The notes under the pieces: model-generated
Seen by the model: only the letters and a program-made list of their open reading frames with translations
Database searches by the model: none
Told to the model about the DNA's origin: nothing
Program-made: the position numbers and the translations under genes
Assembly: GCA_017431185.1 (NCBI GenBank)
Contig: JAFRLP010000380.1
Span: 1-6,246, forward strand
From: Victivallales bacterium
GTDB lineage: Bacteria > Verrucomicrobiota > Lentisphaeria > Oligosphaerales > Oligosphaeraceae
Length of the DNA: 6,246 nucleotides
Direction of reading: 5' to 3'
Shown: in pieces, positions 1 to 5,857 of the stretch
Numbering within the stretch: the stretch's first letter is position 1
Layout: each line of letters begins with the position of its first letter

Positions 1-2309
1 ATGTCCGCAGCCAGGATGACCTCCTCGATGACATCGGAGCGTGGTTCGTCCCAGACTGGTACCCAGAAGCGGCTGAAATCAATTCCCTCTTCCTTGGCGA
101 ACCGGCTCCAGTTCCGAATTGCCTCCTCAAAATATCCTCTGGTGGCCTCGTCCTTGAGGGTATGCGCAAGCCCCGCTTTCTTCAGACGCGCATGAAGTAC
201 CGCCCACACACCATAATGGTATGACCATTTCAGACCAGCGGCCTGGAGTTCCTTCTCATCCAGGAGGTAGTCCTCTCTCCTGCTGGAAACCCGCACCGTC
301 TTGTCCTTGATGACCACCGCCTGGTTCAAAGGGTCGCGGCTGTGAACCGTCCAGGCATGGTAGGATTTGCAGAAATCCACGTACTGCCAGAAGAGAGGCG
401 CTGTCTCCTCCCCCCATTGTGTCCAATACCGCCTGCCGCCAGTATATGGTCCGAAGAGATAGACCTCAAACGGGAGTTTGTCAGGCAATTCCAGATTCAG
501 GACCTCAACCTGAACACTCACATGCCGTTTCGGGACATCCGCATTGACGGGCACCAGCGTGAATCCGCCGCGGTACTTTCCTGGAGGCAGTTGCGTTTTC
601 ACCTCCACGGAGAGGACTCCAAGGTCGTTTCCAGGCACGGCGATGACCGCCGCCTGATTCAGCGGAGTGATGATCTCCCAGAAAACCTGACGGTTGACCG
701 CACGATATGGAAGCACCTCCTTCATGGTGAACAGTTGCTCCGCCCTCTCCTTTCGCCTGTCAAGGGTGCGGTCAATCTCCACCCGATAGCGGAGATTGGC
801 GTCACTCCCGTTGACAAGCGCGAGAATGGCCAGTTCCTTGTCATTGCGGGCCACCGTGAATTGGAGCGCCTCCACCTCCCCTTCGCCCTCCTGCGGGGCG
901 TAGTCGGCATAGATTTTGGTGAACGCGGGCACCTTGTGGACTCTCACGCCGTCAGTGGATTGCCGGGAGGCACGCGGCTGGGGTCCCTCCGGAAATGGCT
1001 CGGTTCCAAAATAGTTGTAACTGCCGGTGTCACCAAAAGATGTCATTCTCCGCAAAGCCTGAAGCTGCTGCTCATATTTCAGTTTCTCGCCAGGACTCAA
1101 CGGCACCCCACTCCTGACCTCACGGCAGAAATTGGCGCGGAACGGCCTGCCCGCCAAGCCCAGGGACGCAAAGGGGATTGCCAGTTCCACCTCATACCCT
1201 TGCGGAGTCACCTTACCACTTACCTTCACCCCCTCGCATTCCCAGGCGGTCGCGGAGTCCTTGGCATCGTACAAAATCCCTTTGGAATTGACGATGAAAT
1301 GGTACATGGGGTCGCTGTTCCGCAGACCACCCTGAATGAAGACCTCGACACAGTCATCCAGCCAAAGCGCGCCGTCATGCATGGCGATGTTGGTCTTCAG
1401 TTCATCCGGCTTCGGAGTATGACAGACAAAGCGGCATTTGAAAAAATGTTCATCCGGCGTCAAATGGACTTCCGTAGGGCATGGAGAAGGCTCTCCGCTG
1501 GCGATGAGGACCAGATGGAATACCTGCGGCCTGCGGATGTCGCACCAGTGTACGTCCATTTCCTCACCGTCACGTCTTCGGTGGGTCCTTGTGACACTTT
1601 GCTTCGGCAGGACGGATTCGCCGTAGAACCGCCTCACCATATTGAGGAAGAAAGGCGACAAGGGCGCCCATAGCATGCGGGAGGCATAATTGACCAGCAC
1701 GACTCCTTTGCCCTTCACATCATCACGGAACAGTCCCGTCACGCTCCTCTTGTCTATGGAGGAGCGCCAGAGCTCCCTCCAGCGTCCATCGTAACTCCTG
1801 CCGGCATGCCCCCCCGCGAGAATGGGGAACTCCTTTTCAGGCGATGCAGGCCACTGTCCCACGAACTCCTCCGCAACTTCGCAGAACTCCAACATGTTTC
1901 TGGAAGGAAAGGCATGGTAGTCCACTGGAAGCGGAGCGTCTATCTCCTGAAAATACCTGTAAACCAGCAAGGGGCGCTTGCGCATCCAACTCCAATTGGG
2001 AACATTGAAGAACACAAGTCCGCCACGCTCCAGCAGTCTCGTGACCGCAGCGCAGATGGTCGCCTCCGCAAACAGATAGTTCAGCGCGTCTCCGGAGTCA
2101 TTGAGCAGCAGGCACGACGAACCATCCAGCGCCTCGCAGACCCGCAGGCACTCGGCTCTGGCCAGTCCGTGGTCAAAGCGGAACTGCTTCACCATCAGGC
2201 CGTACCCTCCCAGTTCCCTTTCGCCCAATGCCCCGAATGAGGTCAGCATCGGCGCGCTGAATGCGGCGAGCGAGAGCACAAGCAACAGAATCAGAGACCC
2301 TCTGACCAT
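1..2309 (-). CDS. Secreted multidomain glycoside hydrolase-like protein (GATase-like + CBM9-like + GH123/DUF4091-like), C-terminus beyond window
   Basis: One uninterrupted minus-strand frame of 769 codons runs from the ATG at 2309 off the left edge. Residues 1-19 form a signal peptide (Arg3, hydrophobic 5-16, AFSA before the likely cut). Residues about 25-235 look like a class I glutamine-amidotransferase fold used as a structural domain (LLLNDSG at 67-73, RGGLVFFN at 95-102, GKGVVLVNY at 200-208). Residues about 262-435 resemble CBM9 carbohydrate binding (ALWLDDCVEVFI at 314-325, YEVELAIPF at 372-380). Residues about 455-610 are beta-rich, like the N-terminal part of DUF4091 proteins. From about 612 a glycosidase-like domain begins; VWDEP at 752-756 contains consecutive Asp754-Glu755, matching the Asp-Glu pair of GH123 beta-N-acetylgalactosaminidases. 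A GGAGG lies 4 nt before the start and the prepilin gene ends 9 bp upstream, so the two are probably co-transcribed. Domain names are recognised by eye; the substrate is unknown, and the catalytic domain is cut by the window edge. Confidence 0.85.
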   Translation of the reverse strand, partial: MVRGSLILLLVLSLAAFSAPMLTSFGALGERELGGYGLMVKQFRFDHGLARAECLRVCEALDGSSCLLLNDSGDALNYLFAEATICAAVTRLLERGGLVFFNVPNWSWMRKRPLLVYRYFQEIDAPLPVDYHAFPSRNMLEFCEVAEEFVGQWPASPEKEFPILAGGHAGRSYDGRWRELWRSSIDKRSVTGLFRDDVKGKGVVLVNYASRMLWAPLSPFFLNMVRRFYGESVLPKQSVTRTHRRRDGEEMDVHWCDIRRPQVFHLVLIASGEPSPCPTEVHLTPDEHFFKCRFVCHTPKPDELKTNIAMHDGALWLDDCVEVFIQGGLRNSDPMYHFIVNSKGILYDAKDSATAWECEGVKVSGKVTPQGYEVELAIPFASLGLAGRPFRANFCREVRSGVPLSPGEKLKYEQQLQALRRMTSFGDTGSYNYFGTEPFPEGPQPRASRQSTDGVRVHKVPAFTKIYADYAPQEGEGEVEALQFTVARNDKELAILALVNGSDANLRYRVEIDRTLDRRKERAEQLFTMKEVLPYRAVNRQVFWEIITPLNQAAVIAVPGNDLGVLSVEVKTQLPPGKYRGGFTLVPVNADVPKRHVSVQVEVLNLELPDKLPFEVYLFGPYTGGRRYWTQWGEETAPLFWQYVDFCKSYHAWTVHSRDPLNQAVVIKDKTVRVSSRREDYLLDEKELQAAGLKWSYHYGVWAVLHARLKKAGLAHTLKDEATRGYFEEAIRNWSRFAKEEGIDFSRFWVPVWDEPRSDVIEEVILAAD

Positions 2310-2313
2310 TGTT

Positions 2314-2320
2314 CCTCCTT
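2314..2320 (-). promoter_or_regulatory. Shine-Dalgarno site of the glycosidase-like gene
   Basis: AAGGAGG on the minus strand begins inside the TAA stop codon of the prepilin gene and ends 4 nt before the ATG at 2309. The overlap of stop codon and ribosome site suggests translational coupling of the two genes and fixes the start of the downstream one. Confidence 0.8.
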
Positions 2321-3101
2321 ATTTTTGCAGGCAGTAGTAGATGTCGGTTGCGGGAGAAAAATCCGGCAGCAAACTGTTGACATTGGCCCCCTTCCTCCGC
2401 AAAGTCTCGATATGCCCGTCCACAAACTGCATATTGCAGCCATTGTTGTGACGGTCAGTCGGCACGCCCATCCCGTTCGATGAGGTTGGAGTCTTGGTGA
2501 CGATTCCCAAATTATACATCCCTAGCCCATCTGGTCCGATGGAGTCGCAGATAAGCCACTTGGCGCTGGGGGACTTGACTTGCAGGAAGCGAGGCCACTG
2601 CTTGCTTGAGGCTGTTCGCGGATTGACAAATACGGTGGCGTTCGTCAACCCGTAGTCCGTGTTGCCATAGTTGAGCAGCGCTGCCTGTTTCTTGGTATGC
2701 GGCTGGCTGGGGCAGAGCAGAACCCGGAAGTCGCCATTCGCCGTTTCTCCACCAGTCCACAGGTTCAGCTGTTTGCCGTAGTTCAGCAGCATATACCAGG
2801 ATGACCTGCGGTTGTTGTCATGCCCAAAACTCTGCTCCGTCGTCAGGGTCATGTCAAAATGGGTGGCACACTGCGTGACAATAAAGTCATTGTTGTCATC
2901 CCCATAAAGCCGAAAGGCGAAGGAGACGGTTTTCAGGTTGTTGACGCAGGCAATGGCCCGTGCCTTCTCCCGCGCCTTGCTTAACGCAGGCAACAGCATC
3001 GAAGCAAGCACGGCGATTATGGCTATCACGACCAATAATTCAATCAGCGTGAATAGACTACGCCTCGTCATCCCCATGGTGTGACACAAAACAAAGTTCA
3101 T
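2319..3101 (-). CDS. Prepilin-like (type II secretion pseudopilin-like) protein with H-X9-DG C-terminal motif
   Basis: This 260-residue protein has the N-terminal class III (prepilin peptidase) signal: basic MTRRSL, then [17 protein letters not shown] at 17-33 with Glu21 as the +5 glutamate, followed by [15 protein letters not shown]. It would be cleaved and methylated by a PilD-type peptidase and held in the inner membrane by this helix. Residue -1 is Leu16, not the usual Gly. The C-terminal half has [10 protein letters not shown] near 125-134 and the H-X9-DG motif (His218, Asp228-Gly229), typical of the expanded prepilin-like families of Lentisphaerota and Planctomycetota. I chose the ATG at 3101 because AAGGAG lies 6 nt upstream; an in-frame ATG at 3119 has no ribosome site. 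It is first in a two-gene operon with the secreted glycosidase-like protein, which suggests a role in exporting, anchoring or presenting that protein. That role is inferred; it is unlikely to be a major structural pilin. Confidence 0.9.
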   Translation of the reverse strand: MNFVLCHTMGMTRRSLFTLIELLVVIAIIAVLASMLLPALSKAREKARAIACVNNLKTVSFAFRLYGDDNNDFIVTQCATHFDMTLTTEQSFGHDNNRRSSWYMLLNYGKQLNLWTGGETANGDFRVLLCPSQPHTKKQAALLNYGNTDYGLTNATVFVNPRTASSKQWPRFLQVKSPSAKWLICDSIGPDGLGMYNLGIVTKTPTSSNGMGVPTDRHNNGCNMQFVDGHIETLRRKGANVNSLLPDFSPATDIYYCLQK

Positions 3102-3107
3102 TTTGTT

Positions 3108-3113
3108 CTCCTT
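3108..3113 (-). promoter_or_regulatory. Shine-Dalgarno site that decides the prepilin start
   Basis: AAGGAG on the minus strand sits 6 nt before the ATG at 3101. The longer in-frame start at 3119 is preceded by GTTAACCCACA, with no purine-rich site, so the shorter protein is preferred. Confidence 0.75.
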
Positions 3114-3146
3114 TTGCATTGTGGGTTAACCTTGTCTTTAGTTTTT

Positions 3147-3174
3147 AATATACTAAAAAAAAACGACACGTCAA
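3147..3174 (-). promoter_or_regulatory. Sigma70-like promoter of the prepilin/glycosidase operon
   Basis: Reading the minus strand, TTGACG (3174-3169) is followed after 16 bp by TATATT (3152-3147). The spacer is T-rich with nine consecutive T. Transcription would start near 3140, giving a leader of about 40 nt that contains the palindrome GGTTAACC (3124-3131). The -35 box lies one base from the -35 of the opposing promoter. Confidence 0.6.
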
Positions 3175-3175
3175 T

Positions 3176-3203
3176 TTGATTTTCAAGGAAAAGCATATAG
3201 AAT
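3176..3203 (+). promoter_or_regulatory. Sigma70-like promoter of the AraC-family regulator gene
   Basis: TTGATT (3176-3181) is followed after 16 bp by TAGAAT (3198-3203), within the longer AT-rich TATAGAAT. The start would be near 3210, with a leader of about 58 nt. It is back to back with the prepilin operon promoter, so a protein bound here could influence both. Confidence 0.45.
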
Positions 3204-3229
3204 ACCGCCAATAGCATACATTTTTTACC
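3191..3229 (+). promoter_or_regulatory. Direct repeat with 21-bp period, candidate AraC-type operator
   Basis: AGCATA occurs at 3192-3197 and 3213-3218, exactly 21 bp apart. Each is followed by TACC (3203-3206 and 3226-3229) after 6 and 8 bp. Two same-direction half-sites spaced by two helical turns are the classic arrangement for AraC-family dimers, and TAGCAT-N-TACC resembles E. coli araI half-sites. The repeat covers the regulator's own -10 and start region and lies 17-55 bp upstream of the opposite operon's -35. This suggests autorepression plus activation of the prepilin/glycosidase operon. Inferred from layout only. Confidence 0.45.
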
Positions 3230-3251
3230 AATCATGCAAGAGTGCAGAATG

Positions 3252-3269
3252 TTTTCCGGAGGCGGAAAA
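3252..3269 (+). promoter_or_regulatory. Hairpin over the ribosome binding site and start codon of the AraC-family gene
   Basis: TTTTCCG (3252-3258) and CGGAAAA (3263-3269) form a perfect 7-bp stem around the 4-nt loop GAGG. The Shine-Dalgarno GGAGG (3258-3262) is the loop plus its closing base, and the first base of the ATG is in the stem. Two further G-U pairs would extend it through the whole start codon. The strong ribosome site with a 6-nt spacer supports ATG 3269 over the in-frame GTG at 3242. Confidence 0.5.
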
Positions 3270-4228
3270 TGGGCAGGACAGATCAAAAGCCGGTGGTGGT
3301 GCAGCCAAACAACACCGTGACCATCTATTCTCCAGGATATGAGCGCAAGCTACAGCGGAACCGCGCGGAGACCTGGTATGACGTCTATCCATTTGCATCG
3401 GTGCTTTGGGCTCATGCGCTCACCGACGTCACACATCATGGACAGTGGCAGTTGACCAGGGTGAACTATCACCAGATCGCCCTGGAATTGGAGTTGGAGA
3501 AAGAGGTGGTTTACATCCAGAACGACGAGAAGATGATTCTCTCTCCTGGCGAACTGCATTTGACCAGACCTGGCGACACAGTGATGATGCGTTCCGCCAG
3601 CGGCAGGCCGTCCCGACAATTGCAATTGCTGATTTCCGGCAACAATACCCAGGGCATTCTGGACTCATTGAAAATCACCCGGGGAATGAAGTTCAGTTTC
3701 GAGCCATCGGACGCCGCGTTCTTTCGCAGCCGCATGGAGTCCTTCTTCCCGCTGCTGCAAAAGAAGGACCTGGCGGATGCCTGGACAAATTCGCTGCGGT
3801 GCAACGAACTGCTGCTGTTCCTGGCGGACTGCATCAGGCGTAAACAGCATGAGACGGAGAAATATCCCCTGCCGGTCATGATGCTGCTGAAAATCATAAA
3901 CACGGCGTATGACCAGCATCACTCCATCCAGGAACTGGCACAGCGCTGTGGAGTCAGCGACCGTTCCGTGTTCCGCCTGTTCAAAAAATACATCGGGGTC
4001 ACGCCCCATACCTACCATCAGCGTCTGCTCATGGAAAAGGCCCGATACCTGCTGAAGAACAGCAATGACTCCATCAAGGAAATCGCCGGGAAACTTGGCT
4101 TTCTCAACGCCTTCTATTTTTCCTCGACCTTCTCCCGTTTCACGGGCCTCTCCCCCTCCGATTATCGGAAAACCGAGCCGCAGAGCGTCCAGCGTTTTGT
4201 TGTCAAGGGGGATAACTGTCTAAAATAG
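3269..4228 (+). CDS. AraC-family transcriptional regulator
   Basis: This 319-residue protein has the standard AraC layout. Residues about 30-125 are a cupin-like sensor region (PGELHLTRPGDTVMM at 93-107 fits the cupin beta-strand pattern). Residues about 205-302 are the double helix-turn-helix DNA-binding domain. The first helix-turn-helix is SIQELAQRCGVSDRSVFRLF (219-238); the second begins SIKEIAGKLGF (268-278) and ends in the family signature FSRFTGLSPSDYR (288-300). It is transcribed divergently from the prepilin/glycosidase operon with a shared promoter region, so control of that operon, probably in response to a sugar or glycan fragment bound by the sensor domain, is the natural hypothesis. 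The start is set by GGAGG 6 nt upstream of ATG 3269. Family assignment is firm; ligand and target are inferred. Confidence 0.93.
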   Translation: MGRTDQKPVVVQPNNTVTIYSPGYERKLQRNRAETWYDVYPFASVLWAHALTDVTHHGQWQLTRVNYHQIALELELEKEVVYIQNDEKMILSPGELHLTRPGDTVMMRSASGRPSRQLQLLISGNNTQGILDSLKITRGMKFSFEPSDAAFFRSRMESFFPLLQKKDLADAWTNSLRCNELLLFLADCIRRKQHETEKYPLPVMMLLKIINTAYDQHHSIQELAQRCGVSDRSVFRLFKKYIGVTPHTYHQRLLMEKARYLLKNSNDSIKEIAGKLGFLNAFYFSSTFSRFTGLSPSDYRKTEPQSVQRFVVKGDNCLK

Positions 4229-4240
4229 CGAAAATTGACG

Positions 4241-4271
4241 CCTGGATAACCTATCCATCTGGCAATCCAGG
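4241..4271. terminator. Weak inverted repeat between convergent genes
   Basis: CCTGGAT (4241-4247) pairs with ATCCAGG (4265-4271) over a 17-nt gap. Inside it TGGATA-ACC-TATCCA (4243-4257) can form an alternative tight 6-bp hairpin. It lies in the 82-bp gap between the ends of the AraC-family and transporter genes. There is no proper T tract on the plus side; on the minus side CAATTTTC follows at a short distance. It may be a poor bidirectional terminator or simply a palindrome. Confidence 0.25.
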
Positions 4272-4310
4272 AACGAGAGGCGGACGGGGAAGGCATAATG
4301 TTGAGCGTGT

Positions 4311-5564
4311 TCAGAGCAGTTCCCTTGCGGACTTGAGCAGGCCTGGCACTGTGCGCACCATCGCCACCAGGACAGCCACGGTAATCACGCCGGTGACGAT
4401 GAACGCCTGGCTGGGCTGCAATCCCAGCGGCCTCAGCAGAATCCACTGCACCACATACGCCAGCAGCATGCTGACGCAATCCACGGCGTTGCCCAAAGCC
4501 AGGCAACTGCCGCGAATCTTCTCAGGGCTGTTCTTCTGCAAGGAGGTCGAAAGCGGCAACTGGTAGATGCCGGCAAAGAAACCCAGCAGAAACGAGCAGA
4601 GCACCGCCATGGTCAGGCTGGAACTGGTGAACCCTGCCAAAATGCAGACTGCCGCCATGCAGACTCCACCGGGCAGGACAAGGCCGAATTCGATGCGTCC
4701 CCGTGAGAGACGTCCACACACGGCACAGCCCACACCGATGCCCAGGCCGACCGCGCCGAGGAGCCAGCCGATTTCACGGCTCCCCATGCCGAGTTCCTGT
4801 TTGACCAGCAACGGCACGGTGTTCTGGTAGAGGGCGGCCACAAACCAGAAATAGGTGTTGCCCAATAACGAGAGCACCAGGATGCGCTTGCCCTGAATGG
4901 CGCGAAAAGTCTGGAGGTGACTGCAAAACGGGTCCATTTGGAAACGGGCCGAGGGAACCCCCTGACGAGTTCTCCCCGTGAAATACGCCGTGAACACCCC
5001 CAGACCTGCCACCAGCACACACCCCAGTCCCCCAAGCCAAAAATGGTCGGGGCTGGAGATTCCGCTTCCCGCCCAGGTGCCTGCAATGATGGCGATGAAG
5101 GTGCAGAGTTGGGTCATGCCATTGCCAATGGACATCTCCGACTCGGGAAGCGTCTCCGGCAGATAGCCGTATTTGGCAGGACTGTACAGGGCGCTTTGCG
5201 CTCCCATGAAGAACAGCACCCAGAGCAGACCATAGACCGCGCCCCTGGCAAACAAAAGCAGTCCCAGGGCCATGACCGCCAACTCCAGCCATTTTGACCA
5301 GATGATGACACGCCGTTTGCTGAAACGGTCGGAAAGGTACCCAGCGTATCCCGAACACACCAGGAACGGCAGGACAAACACGCCTCCCGCCAATGGCACA
5401 TAGTTGCGTTGCGCACTCTCGCCCAGCACCGACAACGCAAAGCACGTCACCAGCAACTTGAAGAAATTATCGTTAAACGCGCCCAGAAAGGAGGTGGCCA
5501 AATAGGCGAGAAAAGGACGGCTTCGCGTAACTTTTCCAGAGAACTTGCTCTTGTTCGCTTGCAT
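4311..5564 (-). CDS. MFS transporter, LplT-like (lysophospholipid transporter family)
   Basis: This 417-residue hydrophobic protein has about 12 predicted membrane segments. FLGAFNDNFFK (26-36) in the first helix, GYLSDRFSKRRVII (75-88, the MFS loop 2-3 motif) and ALYSPAKYGYLPE (125-137) are the marks of the LplT branch, which flips lysophospholipids across the inner membrane for re-acylation. In many bacteria this domain is fused or adjacent to the Aas acyltransferase/ligase; here the frame stops after ELL and no acyltransferase is adjacent within the window, so the substrate is uncertain. The start ATG has no recognisable Shine-Dalgarno, only a CTCG and six A before it, yet it begins at the expected distance from the FLGAFNDN motif and no other ATG occurs before residue 120. 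It converges with the AraC-family gene and diverges from tRNA-Arg, only 33 bp away, so any promoter must overlap the tRNA gene; I could not identify one. Confidence 0.85.
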   Translation of the reverse strand: MQANKSKFSGKVTRSRPFLAYLATSFLGAFNDNFFKLLVTCFALSVLGESAQRNYVPLAGGVFVLPFLVCSGYAGYLSDRFSKRRVIIWSKWLELAVMALGLLLFARGAVYGLLWVLFFMGAQSALYSPAKYGYLPETLPESEMSIGNGMTQLCTFIAIIAGTWAGSGISSPDHFWLGGLGCVLVAGLGVFTAYFTGRTRQGVPSARFQMDPFCSHLQTFRAIQGKRILVLSLLGNTYFWFVAALYQNTVPLLVKQELGMGSREIGWLLGAVGLGIGVGCAVCGRLSRGRIEFGLVLPGGVCMAAVCILAGFTSSSLTMAVLCSFLLGFFAGIYQLPLSTSLQKNSPEKIRGSCLALGNAVDCVSMLLAYVVQWILLRPLGLQPSQAFIVTGVITVAVLVAMVRTVPGLLKSARELL

Positions 5565-5586
5565 TTTTTTCGAGAAACGCTATGTT
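5559..5586 (+). promoter_or_regulatory. Promoter of tRNA-Arg
   Basis: TTGCAT (5559-5564), a 16-bp spacer and TATGTT (5581-5586) lie 11 bp upstream of the mature tRNA 5' end. The -35 box overlaps the start codon of the divergent transporter gene. Confidence 0.5.
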
Positions 5587-5597
5587 AATGGATGTTT

Positions 5598-5674
5598 GTG
5601 CCAGTAGCTCAGTTGGATAGAGCGCCTGCCTCCGGAGCAGGAGGTCGTGGGTTCGAATCCCGCCCGGCACGCCA
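5598..5674 (+). tRNA. tRNA-Arg (anticodon CCG)
   Basis: A full 77-nt cloverleaf is present. The acceptor stem is GTGCCAG with CCGGCAC; the D arm is GCTC/GAGC; the anticodon stem CCTGC/GCAGG encloses the loop CTCCGGA with anticodon CCG at 5632-5634, reading the arginine codon CGG. The variable loop is AGGTC, the T arm GTGGG-TTCGAAT-CCCGC, and CCA is encoded at 5672-5674. The only irregularity is an A-C mismatch at acceptor pair 6-67. A single-gene unit is implied by its own promoter and the terminator 8 bp downstream. Confidence 0.97.
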
Positions 5675-5682
5675 ATTTACCC

Positions 5683-5715
5683 AGCCCGTCACAAACCAGT
5701 GGCGGGCTTTTTCTT
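5683..5715 (+). terminator. Intrinsic terminator of tRNA-Arg
   Basis: AGCCCGTCAC (5683-5692) pairs along all 10 bp, with one G-U pair, to GTGGCGGGCT (5699-5708) across a 6-nt loop. The strand then continues TTTTCTT. This is a textbook rho-independent terminator on the plus strand. Confidence 0.92.
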
Positions 5716-5801
5716 GCCTTGTCTTCAGCCCCCCAGTCTCTTTCAATCCGCGAGGAGTGGCCTCGCGGGCAGGTTTGGAGACTCACTCCTGCTACGTCAG
5801 A
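5716..5801. other. Junction sequence between tRNA terminator and truncated gene, with a GC-rich hairpin
   Basis: No gene is recognisable in these 86 bases. They contain a perfect 8-bp inverted repeat, CCGCGAGG (5748-5755) and CCTCGCGG (5761-5768), around the loop AGTGG, with no T tract on either side. Next to it GGAG/CTCC (5777-5780 and 5786-5789) can form a second small hairpin. The region joins the tRNA unit to the broken DUF1156 gene, so it may be the scar of a deletion, insertion or recombination event. Confidence 0.5.
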
Positions 5802-5855
5802 CTCCAGCGGCAATGCCACCTCGATGAGTTTCCAAGGGAATTTGATATTCGACAT
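5802..5855 (-). pseudogene. 5' remnant of a DUF1156-type (adenine-specific DNA methylase family) gene
   Basis: The ATG at 5855 starts an 18-residue piece, MSNIKFPWKLIEVALPLE, that matches the well-known beginning of DUF1156 proteins (KKLIEVALPLE, normally followed by AINKxSAREKSIRHGHPS and then LHLWWARRPLA). After the Glu at 5802-5804 the similarity stops; the open frame continues through unrelated sequence and the reverse of the tRNA to a TGA or TAG-type stop near 5580, giving a meaningless 91-residue product. A good AAGGAG lies 8 nt upstream and the preceding gene stops 2 bp away, so this was once the next gene of an operon. DUF1156 proteins are large, zinc-ribbon-containing putative adenine methylases often found in defence islands. 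The family call rests on a short but characteristic segment. Confidence 0.6.
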
Positions 5856-5857
5856 GG

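Noticed and set aside
342..1673. Long plus-strand open frame of 443 codons
   Set aside because: It is antisense to the uninterrupted glycosidase-like gene, whose translation shows a signal peptide and recognisable domains; the plus-strand product has none and no ribosome site.
1806..2240. Plus-strand open frame of 144 codons
   Set aside because: Shadow of the same minus-strand gene; composition is that of a reverse-complement frame without any domain.
3102..3119. Upstream ATG at 3119 as the prepilin start
   Set aside because: No ribosome site precedes it, and the six extra codons themselves contain the AAGGAG that serves ATG 3101.
3242..3268. GTG at 3242 as the AraC-family start
   Set aside because: No ribosome site precedes it, while ATG 3269 has GGAGG at ideal distance and still gives a full-length family member.
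5473..5670. Small frames over the tRNA giving peptides such as GIRTHDLLLRRQALYPTELL or VAQLDRAPASG
   Set aside because: These are the familiar spurious translations of tRNA genes, frequent in databases as false hypothetical proteins.
5748..5792. Integron attC site
   Set aside because: The inverted repeats do not carry the required RYYYAAC and GTTRRRY ends in the proper places.
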